Positions 36,065 through 46,930 of a stretch of DNA of 64,000 nucleotides are shown here, one piece after another. Position 1 is the first letter of the stretch, and every line of letters starts with the position of its first letter. The position numbers and the translations under genes are program-made. The notes beneath the pieces are model-generated. The model made no database searches. It was not told where the DNA came from and saw only the letters and a program-made list of their open reading frames with translations. Source of the stretch: Ancistrus triradiatus (taxonomy: Eukaryota > Chordata > Actinopteri > Siluriformes > Loricariidae); contig JAJAGP010000081.1 in assembly GCA_025084515.1 (NCBI GenBank), positions 124,001 through 188,000 of the forward strand, given 5' to 3'.

Positions 36065-37440
36065 GTGTGTATGTGAAAAAGTGTTTGTCCCCTTCCAGAT
36101 TTCCTGTTTTTTGCATGTTTGTCACACAAGTTTTTCAGAACATCAAGAAAAAAATCCAAACCTACATGGCCCTGTGTGAAAGTGATAAACACGTAAAAAC
36201 ATAACTATGGTTTAACACACCTGGGTTCACTGTCTCTAGCCACACCTGTTCTCAATCAGGACATCACTTAAATAGGACCTGCCTGTCAAAGTGAAGTACA
36301 CCAAAAGATCCTTAAAAGCTGCACATCATGCCGAGATCGAAAGAAAGTAATTGAGATCTATCAGTCTGGAAAGGGTTATAAAGCCATTTCTAGAGCTTTG
36401 GGACTCCAGCGAACCACAGTGAGAGTCATTATCCACAAATGGTGAAGACCTGGAACAGTGGTGAACCTTCCCAGGTGTGGCGGGCTGACCAAAATTACAC
36501 CAAGAGCGCAGCGACGACTTAACCGAGAGGTTGCTAAAGACCCCACAACAACATCCAAAGAACTGCAGGCCTCACTTGCCTCAGTTAAGGTCAGTGTTCA
36601 TGCCTCCATCGTAAAAAAGAGACTGGGCAAAAACGGTCTGCATGGCAGTGTTCGAAGACGAAAACCACTGCTGAGCAAAAAGAACATTTAAAGCTCGTCT
36701 CAATTTTTCCAGAACACATCTTGATGATCCCGAAGACTTTTGGGAAAACATTCTGTGGACTGACAAGGCACAAGTTGAACTTTTTGGAAGGTGCGTGTCC
36801 CATTACATCTGGCGTAAAAGTAACACAGCATTTCAGAAAAAGAACATTATAGCAGCAGTAACATGTGATGGTGGTAGTGTGATGGTCTGGGGCTGTTTTG
36901 CTGCTTCAGGACCTGGAAGACTTGCTGTGATAAATGGAACTATAAATTCTGCCGTCTACCAAAAAATCTTGAAGGAAAATGTCCGGCCATCTGTTCATGA
37001 CCTCAAGCTGAAACGAACTTGGGTTCTGCAGCAGGACAATGATCCAAAACACACCAGCACGTCCAGCTCTGCATGGCTGAAGAAAAACACTTTGGAGTGG
37101 CCTAGTCAAAGTCCTGACCTGAATCCTATGCTGTGGCATGACCTTAAAAAGGCCGTTCATGCTCGAAAACCCTCCAATGTGGCTGAATTGCAACAATCCT
37201 GCAAAGATGAGTGGCCAGAATTCCTCCACAATGCTGCAAAAGACTCACTGCAAGTTATCACAAACGCTTGGTTGCAGTTGTTGCTGCTAAGGGTGGTCCA
37301 ACCAGTTATTAGGTTTAGGGGGCAATCACTTTTTCACACAGGGCTATGTAGGTTGGGATTTTTTTTCTCCTTTAATAAGAAACACCATTAGGAAAAATAG
37401 GAAATCTGAAAGGGGGCAAACACTTTTTCACACCAGTGTG
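36065..37440 (+). mobile_element. Decayed Tc1-like transposon
   Basis: Inverted ends: GTGAAAAAGTGTTTGTCCCC at 36073-36092 and, at the right, GGGGGCAAACACTTTTTCAC ending about 37431, with inner repeats near 36120-36200 and 37330-37380 (GGCCCTGTGTGAAA versus TTTCACACAGGGC). Between them is one Tc1-family transposase on the + strand: N-terminal paired-like HTH (YQSGKGYKAISRALG), HTH 2 (KITPRAQRRL), first catalytic Asp (LWTD), second Asp (QQDNDPKH). It cannot be functional: a TGA lies after the first HTH at 36443-36445, one extra T shifts the frame near 36689, and the C-terminal block reads SPDLNPMLWHDLKKA, lacking the two residues where the catalytic Glu normally sits. The intact 198-codon frame at 36795-37391 is the catalytic half. 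A fossil copy, inserted between phf12 and dhrs13. Confidence 0.9.
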
Positions 37441-37497
37441 TATATGTATGTATGTATAAGCAGTTAGTATAGTAATCTGTTATACTGATTAAGTAAT

Positions 37498-37665
37498 ATA
37501 TGGAGAGCGACTTGCAAGTGATACAATTTTCAATCCAAGCAAGTGTGGTTTAAGGTTCTTGCTCAAGAACCCAAAAGTGGAAGCTTGGCAAATGTGGGAT
37601 TTGAACCCTGGACCTTCTTGTCGTTAATCTGAAACCTTAACTGCTGGACCACCACAACACCTGAG
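37498..37665 (-). mobile_element. tRNA-derived SINE
   Basis: The + strand shows GAGCGACTTGCAAGTGATAC, then GTGGGATTTGAACCCTGGAC (B box in reverse), then CTGGACCACCACAACACC (5' end in reverse). Head and tail are both recognisable, in - orientation. Confidence 0.65.
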
Positions 37666-37806
37666 CAAAACCTTTACAGCTACTTCTAGAGAGCAATTCC
37701 ATCAGATGCAATGTGACTTCTGATCCAGTCTTACAAGGTACAGTGTTTATTAATGGATAAGGGCCTGTACCGGTGGCAGCTGGCAGTCCTGGACAGGACT
37801 AACCCT

Positions 37807-38236
37807 TAAACACTGAACAAGAAACCTCGGCGTGGGGAATGTTGCGAGCCTGACGTGCATTTGCGTCAAATTTCAGATTAAATCCCTGATTTAAAAACGA
37901 TTTCAAACTCCAACTGGCGTTAGTTATGCTGCCTTCAAGAGCTCCTTCGACCTTCTGTAATGGTTTAAATGCCTTGTAACTCTTTATGATCGTTAAAGTT
38001 ATTTCATCGTATATGTATTTCACATAACTGCTCAGAATTAGTAACAGTAAGAACAACAAGATAATATATTTTGCTACAAAAATACTTCCTACAAAAAAAA
38101 CACTTTGATACGTTTGTAGTAAGTGGTCAAGTAAACGTGAATCTTGGATTGTGTATATGTATAGGCAGGTTAATGCACTTTCTCCAGTATTTCGTCCAGT
38201 ATTTCACAAATCTACATCTAAACACTGAACAAGAAA
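37807..38236 (+). other. Inserted copy of a dhrs13 intron segment with 18-bp flanking repeats
   Basis: The segment 37825-38218 closely matches 39209-39635 in intron 1 of the first dhrs13 gene, in the same orientation (for example GTGGGGAATGTTGCGAGCCT in both). It is bracketed by a perfect 18-base direct repeat, TAAACACTGAACAAGAAA, at 37807-37824 and 38219-38236. The intron copy lacks these flanks and carries about 24 extra bases near 39350-39375. This arrangement looks like an insertion with target-site duplication, the intron copy being the likely source. Confidence 0.75.
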
Positions 38237-38499
38237 GTGCCTGCGTGTGTGCCCCTGTTAGTTCTTAGAACGGCTTCAAGTGACGTTGAATTCACTGTTT
38301 CTGGAGAACCCTGGGCTGGAAGGGGGTTGCTGGTGCACGTCCAGACCTGCCTTCCCACCTCACAAACAGCCGGTGCATGACGCTCAACCCAGCTAGGTAT
38401 GTGTATCATGTTAGAGTGATGGACTAATTCTGATTCTTGTGTTTTCCACAATATGGACCCCACCTCCAAAAAGAATTCATTTTTGTCTAGAAGATACCT

Positions 38500-38630
38500 T
38501 TAGGATTTGCTCCTAGGGGAAAAACAGTAGCACTACATACAGTCTAAACAATTGTGGGGTAAAGGATTTGAATCCTGGACGTTTTGGTCTACAGTAGCAC
38601 CTTAACCACTAGGCCACCACAATCCCAAAT
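38500..38630 (-). mobile_element. tRNA-derived SINE fragment
   Basis: The + strand reads AGGATTTGAATCCTGGACG (B box reversed) followed by CACTAGGCCACCACAATCCC (5' head reversed). The tail part is decayed. It lies about 270 bases before the dhrs13 start. Confidence 0.55.
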
Positions 38631-38898
38631 GCACTTCTCATTTTGTCACTAAGGCACGGTTGTGTACCCCCAGATGACCTTAAAGGGTTTAACAGAGGAT
38701 AAAGTTCTTTTATGTAAGAGTTGATAGCTGTGGGATTTTGGCACAAAGTTCAGAGATAAATCAGTGGCGTAGTGATATCCAGTTCTGAGGGTGTGTTCAT
38801 CTAGTGAGAGTGTGTAAAGATTTTAAGAACTAGGGTTTGATAACGGTTGTTTTATCCAAAACAGTTCATTTAGCGAAGTGTGCAGATCCAGATCTAAG

Positions 38899-39718
38899 AT
38901 GTTCTACCTGCTGATCATATTCGGGGCTTTGCTCTTTGTTTATTTGATAATCTACTTCACTGCACTGACAATGCCGCGATTTAAAGGCTCTGCAAAGCTG
39001 CACGGAAAGACGGTGATCGTCACAGGTAAATATCGCACGCTTTTACGATGTATTTATCCACGAATTCGATGCGATTTAATCCGTGCATTTCCTATTTCGC
39101 TCGGAAAAGATCGAAGTTACGTAATCGATCACAGATCCGTTTGGTTCTGGGCCGAATTCACGTCGTGTTTCCATGCAAGTCGGACTAAAGGCGTTTGTTC
39201 ACTTCTTAACCTCAGCGTGGGGAATGTTGCGAGCCTGACGTGCATTTGCGTCAAATTTCAGATTAAATCCCTGATTTAAAAACGATTTCAAACTCCAACT
39301 GGCGTTAGTTATGCTGCCTTCAAGAGCTCCTTCGACCTTCTGTAATGCTTTAAATGCGTTAAAGCTCGCTGTTTAAATGCCTTGTAACTCTTTATGATCG
39401 TTAAAGTTATTTCATCGTATATGTATTGCACATAATTGCTCAGAATTAGTAACAGTATGAACAACAAGATAATATAGTTTGCTACAAAAATACTTCCTAC
39501 AAAAAAAATACTTTGATACGTTTGTGGTAAGTGGTCAAGTAAACGTGAATCTTGGATCGTGTATATGTATAGGCAGGTTAATGCACTTTCTCCAGTATTT
39601 CGTCCAGTATTTCACAAATCTATATCTAACCGTGAATTGCAATTTCATCACAGATCCACTAGAGGGCTGCAGTGGACTCCCTCAAGAACCGCTTATTGTT
39701 CCATTAAGTGTTTAATAA

Positions 39719-39756
<38 letters not shown>

Positions 39757-42700
39757 TCAAGTTTTCTACAGTTAATGCAGCCCCAACAGCTTAACGTACA
39801 GACTAACGTACAGTACCTTCTGTTAATGGAACAGTCTTGACGCTTGTCCACTGCAGCCCTCTAGTGGATACGTGTTGAAATTGCAATCCACTGTGAGCTG
39901 TACATGTGTATCATGAGGAAAAGCCTTTAGTTTAATGAGTTTTTCCTTACCCACTATCGTCCTAGGCTTGCTCAGATAGGGCGTTATTATTCTTAAAAAA
40001 AAAGTTTTCAGACATGCCTGTATACGCACTTTTTTCAAGCACAATGCATTTCTTGCAGGAAATAAAAGTGTAGTTATTATACCTAGATATATATCTTTAA
40101 AAATCTCCCACATAAATGCATAGATATAAAGTTCAGAAATAAATTTCAACCGACAAATTTTCACAAACACATTATTTTAATTTTCACAGCTGCACACGTT
40201 CATCCCTCTCCCCACTGTCTCCATATGCACAACAAATACATATACACTATCAATTACATTACACACACATATACACTACCAATATACAACCCCAAAAGTT
40301 GGGACGATATGGAAAATGCAAATAAAGAAATATATATGCAGTGTTCCTTACATTTCCTTTGACTTTTATTTCACTGCAGACAGTATGGACCCAATATATT
40401 TAATTTTCTGCTCGCCTTCATTTCATTTGCTAATAAACATCGATTTCAGGCCTGCAACACGTGTAAAAAAAAGTAGGGACAGGGAAAAAAGTTCTTACAG
40501 AACGTGCAGGCTTAATGTATGGACGGGCCTAACGATAAGACTGAACAGCTAATGTAAATTAGCACAAGTAGCTTGAGCATTCAAAGTAGGATAGATAATA
40601 GAGGAATGAATGTTTGCCTTTCATTGGGCTGAATGTCTTAGTATCAAACCTGTCATTTTTCATTTTGGAGAGCCAATCTTCAATTTGGTAAGCTAACGTT
40701 CAGCCTGCTGAGCCATCCGTGCACTCCGTCAGCTGCTCTTTCTTTTGGGCTTTTGTCCTTAGTTTTGGCTCACTTACAAACAACAAATCTGTAAAAGCAA
40801 CTGACAACAGAAACACTACGGGGCAGGTTTGAACCCGTGTTCTTTAGGTTGGCAAACCAACATTTAACCCACTCAGCCATCCACCATGCTTTCTTTTGGG
40901 CTTTCATCCCTAGTCTTTAAAAAAATCTCACTTACACAGAACAAACCTGTAAAAGCAAAAAGATGTACTTTTGGGTGGGTTCAAACCCACGTTCTCCGTG
41001 TTGGTAAGCTAATGCTTAGCCCACTCATCCATCTCTCAACCACTCAGCCGTTTGGCTTTCATCCTTAGTTTTGGCTCAAGTAACTGAGAAGGAACGCAGT
41101 CTTGGGTGGGTTACAACCCACATGCTCCACACTGGTAATCCAACACTTAGGTGGCCGTCCTGCAACCACCTTTACTTTTGGGCTTTTATCTTTAGTTTTA
41201 GTTCAGTTACAAAGAACAAGACAGCAAAAGCAACTGACAAGAGAGGCAGCCTTAGGAAGGTTCGAACCCCTGTTCTTGACATTTATGAGCCAACACGTAG
41301 CCTGCTGAACTGAGTGTACTGTCCCATCCCTTTTTGCTTTTATCCTTCGTTTTGGTTCAGCCACAGAGAACAAACCTGCAAAAGCAACTGACAAGAGAAG
41401 CAACTTTGGGTGGATTTGAACCCCTATCTTTCATGTTGACAAGCGAACACTTAGCCCACTCAGCCGTCTGGGCCTGTCCTCAGCCACCCTTACTTTTGGG
41501 CTTTTATCTTCAGTTTAAGCTCAGTTACAAAGAACAAGACTGACACGAGAGGCGGTTTCCAACCTACGAGGCTTCACATTGGTGGGCCGACGCTTAACCT
41601 CATCGTTGAGCCAACCACACGTTAAGCCTGCACATCCATTTCTCAACAGAAAAGACTTGGCTCTGTGTTCAGTAAGAACAGCAAGATGAAACAGTAGAAA
41701 TGAGGGGAGGAGTTTGAACAGAAGGAAATTTTTTTTTATTTATTTATTTTATTGCTGGTCCTCATGCGGACGTGTTTTTTCTATAACTTGCACTGTTTAG
41801 GTGCAAACACGGGCATTGGGAAGGTCACGGCCCTGGAGCTTGCCAAAAGAGGAGCCCGAGTGATAGTGGCCTGCAGGGACAAGCAGAGAGCCGAGGCTGC
41901 TGTGAGTGATATTAAAAAGGTGAGGGATGTACAGGACACACGAGCGTTGGGTTGTCTGCAAACTTTTGGCTGTATGAGTGTGTGGAGGCACATACTGTGT
42001 TAAGCAGTTTTACAACTGACATTAAGCTAGGTCTCAGCTAGCTGAGATTGTGAAAGGGTCAGGCCTGCTTGAGTTTTAATCTCCTCTATTAAATAACTTG
42101 GTTAAATGAAATTCTCTTCAGGAAAGTGGAAACAACGAGGTTGTGTACATGAATTTGGACCTCGGCAGTCTCCAGTCTGTACGCTCGTTTGCCGAAAACT
42201 TTCTGAATACCGAGCCCAGATTGGACATCCTCATCAACAACGCTGGTACTTCTCTTTACAATACTAAAATAATAGCACCAGTGTACGTGGGTTTACTTTA
42301 TGTATCCCTTTTTATTCAGGTGTGGTGAAACGAGGCAAAACCAAGGATGGTCTCGGCCTGATCTTTGGCGTCAATCATATCGGTCACTTCCTGTTGACTA
42401 ACCTCTTGCTGGAGCAGCTGAAAGAGTGTGGACCTAGCCGGGTCGTGACTGTAGCATCCAAAGCTAACGAGTGGGGGACAATCGACTTCGACTGCATCAA
42501 TACCCATAAGGATCTATGCAGAGACAGTTCAGATCGAAGCCTGTTCATGGCGTACGGCCACAGTAAACTCTGCAACGTTCTGTTTACCTATGAGCTGGCC
42601 AAGAGGCTCGAAGGCACCAGTGTCACCTGCTACAGTCTTCACCCAGGTATGAGGACAGCACATGACCTCGCTCGGATAATAAATATAGCGTATGTTCAGC

Positions 42701-43113
42701 ACAACACACAGACCCTTTCCCTTTCTTTCCCACAGAGACAGAGTTGGTTTTTAGTCCGATTATGTGTATATCTTAAAAGCATTTCTTAATTTTAGTGCAT
42801 TATTTTATGTAATAACATCAAAATCCCACCTCTCTTCGTTGCTTTCTTCCTAGGTGGAATTAAAACAGATCTAGGCCGTCATGCCAACTTCTTCTGGAAG
42901 ATGGTGATGGTGCCCATCTACGCCCTGTTTTTCCTGGACGTCGAGTCTGGAGTCCAGACGACTCTCCACTGTGCTCTTCAAGAGGGTATCGAGCCCCTGA
43001 GCGGGCGGTACTTTTCGAAATGCGCAGTGCAGGAGGTGTACAAGAAGGCTAAAGACGACGCCACGGCCAAAAAGCTTTGGGAAGTCAGTGAAAGGCTGTG
43101 CGGCCTCGCTTGA
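38899..43113 (+). CDS. dhrs13: Dehydrogenase/reductase SDR family member 13, copy 1
   Basis: Coding exons 38899-39025, 41801-41919, 42122-42245, 42320-42646, 42854-43113 join in phase to 318 codons. An N-terminal hydrophobic anchor (LLIIFGALLFVYLIIYF, residues 4-20) precedes a classical short-chain dehydrogenase domain: cofactor loop TGANTGIG (42-49), NNAG (121-124), NHIG (142-145), catalytic Ser170, Tyr202 and Lys206 (YGHSK). The motifs ESGNNEV and QEGIEPLSGRYF match DHRS13 rather than the related retinol dehydrogenases RDH11-14. The product is a membrane-anchored NADP(H)-type oxidoreductase; its physiological substrate is not established, retinoid or lipid aldehydes/alcohols being likely by family. 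The first ATG with a membrane anchor was chosen; an upstream in-frame GTG at 38878 is not a start. Intron 1 (2.8 kb) is full of repeats. No mammal-like C-terminal extension is present. Confidence 0.93.
39632..39900. mobile_element. Hairpin MITE carrying two CTCF-like motifs
   Basis: Left arm 39634-39683 and right arm 39848-39894 are inverted repeats: ATCCACTAGAGGGCTGCAGT near 39654 and its reverse complement near 39851, with TGCAATTTCA also mirrored. Inner sequence (TGTTCCATTAAG and TTAATGGAACAG) continues the dyad around an ATT microsatellite (39719-39755). There is no coding capacity. It follows directly on the segment duplicated at 37825-38218. Confidence 0.65.
39719..39755. repeat. (ATT)n microsatellite
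   Basis: A perfect ATT trinucleotide run of about 12 units at the centre of the hairpin MITE, probably grown from its loop. Confidence 0.95.
40286..40500. mobile_element. Fragment of an interspersed DNA element
   Basis: It starts ACAACCCCAAAAGTTGGGAC and contains AAATGCAAATAAAGAAAT and, at the end, AAAAAGTAGGGACAGGG. These are the two ends of a widespread teleost repeat that usually reads CAACCCCAATTCCAAAAAAG. It is non-coding and diverged. Confidence 0.5.
40660..41610 (-). repeat. Tandem array of tRNA-like units in dhrs13 intron 1
   Basis: Six B-box-like cores in reverse (GGTTTGAACCCG 40826, GTTCAAACCC 40979, GTTACAACCC 41110, GTTCGAACCCC 41260, TTTGAACCCC 41415, TTTCCAACCT 41555) are spaced 131-154 bases apart. 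Each is followed on the + strand by an A-box-like core in reverse, of the type CTTAGCCCACTCAGCCAT, and by a shared spacer (CTTTTGGGCTTTTATCCTTAG, TGTAAAAGCAACTGAC). A seventh, decayed A-box-only unit starts the array near 40685. Read on the - strand each unit is GATGGCTGAGTGGGCTAAG, a 40-base middle, then a GGGTTCGAACC-like B box, the head of a tRNA-derived SINE, but arranged as a head-to-tail array. Function unknown. Confidence 0.75.
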
Positions 43114-43658
43114 CTCCGAATGCAGCAAGAGCAGCTGTGATGTAGAGGCTACATGTAGAGACATTTAGGCAATTCAATTCAGATTGGTTGAAAAATTGAG
43201 CAATCTGATTTGTGTCAAATTAATTGATTCAATGATGGTTGGTTGACTTTTTTTTTCCCCCCAGGGAAAATTTCAGGGCTCTGTGGGAACATACCTTCTG
43301 TTATAGGACTCCTTGGTCTTCTTGTTTTTATTTGATTTTTTATATGATTTTTTAGAATTAATTTGGTACTAATGCGCCACAGTCCTTGTGTTTTTGTCGC
43401 CTATTCCTCTGAGCCATGGCTTTTTAAGTTGCAACTCTTCCACAAAAAACACTTTTGACAAGACCTCTCCAGATTGTAGATGGGTCCCAATGGTTTTTGC
43501 TAGTTCTGAGCTGAGAGCGATGTTTAGTATTGTTACTGGATGTACATGGAATATCTGAAATTGGGGTATGAGATATGTGTTTTCTGTCATGGTCACCTGT
43601 CTTTACGATTTTATTTTATTTTGTGTATTTTAGCAAAATGCATTCAAGTTAAAAAATG

Positions 43659-43664
43659 ATTAAA
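43659..43664 (+). terminator. Candidate dhrs13 copy 1 poly(A) signal
   Basis: ATTAAA, the commonest variant poly(A) signal, 546 bases after the stop codon of the first dhrs13 gene. No AATAAA was noticed before it. Confidence 0.4.
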
Positions 43665-43859
43665 CCATAAAGAACTCAAAGCACATCTGAGACTGCTTTA
43701 TTGCTGAAAATGTTTGAAGGTAATAACATTATGTCCTAAAGAGAAAGAGTCAAATGCTCACAAAAAAAGTGTTTCATATACTGTAGTAACATCCAATGTT
43801 CAAGCTAGCACTGGACTGCAGCTCATTTGGAGTACATTACAGGTCTTTTAGAGCATATG

Positions 43860-44060
43860 CTGGCTGTGCCCTTCTACGGTTTTTGTTCTGGACGTCCAGT
43901 CTGGAGTCCTGGTGACTTTCTGCTATGTTCTCCAGGAGGGCATCGAGGCCCTGAGTGGACACTACTTTGCTAAAGGTGCAGAGCAGGAGGTGTACAACAA
44001 GGCTAGGTGGCCAAAAACATTTGGGAAGTCTGTAAAAGTCTGTACGGCCTGGCTTGACTT
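43860..44060 (+). pseudogene. dhrs13: Decayed third dhrs13 copy (last exon only)
   Basis: The sequence aligns with the last coding exon of copy 1: frames read LQEGIEALSGHYFAKGAEQE and YNKAR, then shift frame before the TFGKSVKVCTAWLD-like end that corresponds to LWEVSERLCGLA read out of frame. The start (CTGGACGTCCAGTCTGGAGT) matches CTGGACGTCGAGTCTGGAGT in copy 1. Exons 1-4 are not found nearby. It looks like a remnant of a tandem copy or a partial duplication of copy 1, now not coding. Confidence 0.85.
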
Positions 44061-46930
44061 CTTCTGTGTTGATTTGGCTTGCTTCTATTTCAGGATACTG
44101 AAATAGTCCTTTAATGAATGAAGTGAGTCCAGGTGTGGAGCAGAGGGTAATGGGTAGCAGTTACCACCCCTGTGATTTGACATGCAAGACACTTTATGTC
44201 TAGGGCCTGACCCCAGCTATGGGTGCAACTCTTACTGCATGACAACTGTTAATGGCGGCAGCCTTTTTGTTTTCACAAACAGCTCTCTCTTTAATGAGGT
44301 TAACATTACACATTTCACTCCACTGCATCAACTTCTTAATCGATTTGCTTTGCCAGATTCATTTTCTGAATTGAATGAGTCTGAAATCTTAACCTGACTG
44401 AAAATGGTGCTTACAACAAGAACAAAGTATGGAGAAATGCACACGTCAGCTCCTTTCTGTTAGGAGCTATGGGAGGAACTTTACATCTCTGATGTCATGT
44501 CTAATCAGTAATGATCTCAAGCTAAATTCCTAAAATTCCTCAACACCATACTTACTCCGATTGCACAAATGCAAACAAATGGGGTGTGAAGTAAAACCTG
44601 AGTCTTTAGAAAACTCTTTGACCCTGAACAGGCCTCATATGAGCAACCTCCTTCTGCATTAGACCCGTGGCAAATCGGCACCTCCCTGCAATTTTAAAGC
44701 ATCTAATACTTTAAAATATCTTCCTGTCATGTGTAAGCATTCTAAACAAAGCAAGCTCACTTTCAGGTTATCAGTTAAAAGACAAGTAAAGACTTTGTTT
44801 ACCAGACCGTAGCTCAGGGGACATTCTAAACCTTCAGTTGAGCTGTTAGTCCAGAGGCTCAAATACTTCTCAGTCTGGACTGTGAACGACTGATGTGTTG
44901 ACTGTGTGTTGTTATGCATTTGTATTAGAATTTGGACAAACACCACAGAGACCACTTAGAAATATAACTTTGCGTAGCTTTTTTTTTCTAAGTTATGCTG
45001 GCTCCCCTTACTGAATGAACATTCTATGGATATTAATACAGTATCAAGAATAGTAAAGACCAAAAACATTGCCTGCTTTAGGAATGTCCTTAACTCACGT
45101 GATACTCATATCAATGCTCTAAGCATCATGTCATAGCCGATACTGGAAACACAGTAAAGGAACTGACTTTGTAAGATATACAAAATCTTCAAGGCATGAT
45201 GTTGAACTTTCAGGTAGTGCCCCATTTCCTCATTGTTTTCACCTGAAAGGAAAAACCAGCATCAAGTGTCTTAGGACTACATCTTGGACAAGTCACCAGA
45301 ACACACCTTACACCTTAGTCATGTATATCCAATCTTACAATGTACAATTCAAGCGATCGTGTGCCCAACATTGGCAACTTGGTAGTACTGGAGCTTGAAC
45401 CCTGGAACTTTACCTTAACCCCTGCACCGCACAGTTCTGCGTTAGCATAGATGCTACAAGTCCATGGAACCAAACTGCAAGGATGGTACACCATTCTAAA
45501 AAAGATTTTCCTTCAGGTGGTGTTTTGATGCGTCAGGGAGTGCTGATGAGTCAGTCCATACGATTGAATTATGTGGTTGTCTTAAGGATAAAGCACAGAG
45601 ATCCTGGATGTGGATCCTGGAAGTCCCATCAGAGTTTCCCAATCAGAATCACTATTTTGCCAAGCATGTTACTCATACAATTTGTCTTGGCGAGTGCACA
45701 AATGTATGACGTACTAAACAGGTCAGACAGTACACCGCTACTTATAAATATCAGACTAAAAAAAATGTAACATAAGTACAGTAATATAACAAAGAATAAT
45801 CGACTGTCCATACACAGATGCAGATGTGTATGCAGTTCAAATGGACTGTACTATAAGTATACTAGAAGCTGTTATATACAGAATATTACAGCGAATTTGA
45901 GTATAGTAAAAATGTACTTGTACAAAGGGAGGAAATGTTCCAGCAGAGCGATCAGGTGATGAGTCAAAATGGCATTTGCAGTGTCACATATCATGCCAGC
46001 TCTCTCATTCCAAGTTTCTTCTTAGTAACCCATCTGTTTGTCAAATCAAATCATGATCCAGTTATTTCTATGTTTAAATTCCTAACCTAAGTTGCAGTAA
46101 TCTGACAGATTTTGATTCGACTTAAGCAGTGACATGTCATTATTATTATTTTTAGTTGGTGAGTTGGACCAGAAAGGAGAAAAGTAGAAAAACAGCAAAG
46201 ACACTGTGATGCTTTTCATCCAGCTTTGCCATCAATTCCATGCAACTTCACCAGCTGAACCAATACCAGACCCACACAAACCAGCAAAACCAACTTGGAC
46301 CAACATGGAGCTCGCATGGTCTTGCTGGTTGACCAGCACCCAAAATACAACATATTCTGATCTTTGCTGTTTATTAACCAGGGCTGGCATGTTAGGTTTG
46401 TAAACGGAGCATTACTATTATATAAAATACATATAAAATTTGTGAAAGTCGTCATTTTGTCACTAAGAGAACCACATTTTATCACACTTCACACAATATA
46501 CCCTAAATAATACCAGCTTTATCAACTCTGAAAATGGTATTGTTTGTAAACTAAGTTAGTGTCCCTTTATTCACATTAAGGGCATGATTACAGATTCAAA
46601 TAATGAGGGTTTATTGATATTTCAATGGTTTTACGTCTCATAGTGATTAGTAATTTTGTGCAATTCGACTCTTGAACGTTGAGTAGCCCTATAACGCTTG
46701 GAACATTTTTATGAATAACGTGTGAATCACGCAATCAGAGCAAACCAAAAGCCTCGTTCTTAACAGCAGACCAAAGAGAACCGGTCCGGTTAGTGTGTAC
46801 AACGAAACAAACAGACATACATACTGAGAAGGAGAAGGAACAGGTCTGACAGGCCTCGGTTTGGTCCCGTACAAAAATCGCTTCGTCTCTCAATCACAGC
46901 ACAGCTCCTTCACCAGCATCCGTCTCCGAC
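44061..46930. other. Spacer between dhrs13 copies
   Basis: No further exon found. It holds one tRNA-SINE (45330-45437), and near 46230-46400 a patch rich in ACCAGC/GCTGGT words (CCAGCAAAACCAACTTGGAC, CTTGCTGGTTGACCAGCAC), which recalls a repetitive ACCAGC-type element of fish. Open frames here, such as 44182-44397 and 45483-45770, have no recognisable similarity. Confidence 0.5.
45330..45437 (-). mobile_element. tRNA-derived SINE fragment
   Basis: The + strand reads CCAATCTTACAATGTACAAT, then GGAGCTTGAACCCTGGAAC (B box reversed), then TTACCTTAACCCCTGCACCG (A-box side reversed). Same family as 37498-37665. Confidence 0.5.

Noticed and set aside
36795..37391. A functional transposase gene
   Set aside because: It covers only the catalytic half, follows a stop and a frameshift, and lacks the catalytic Glu position.
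40800..41600. Real tRNA genes in the tRNA-like array
   Set aside because: The A and B boxes are present but a full cloverleaf with acceptor stem and plausible anticodon arm is not visible, and the units are diverged and embedded in a repeated spacer.
44182..44397. 71-codon open frame between the dhrs13 genes
   Set aside because: No recognisable domain, no signal peptide and no splice partners; length is within chance for AT-rich DNA.
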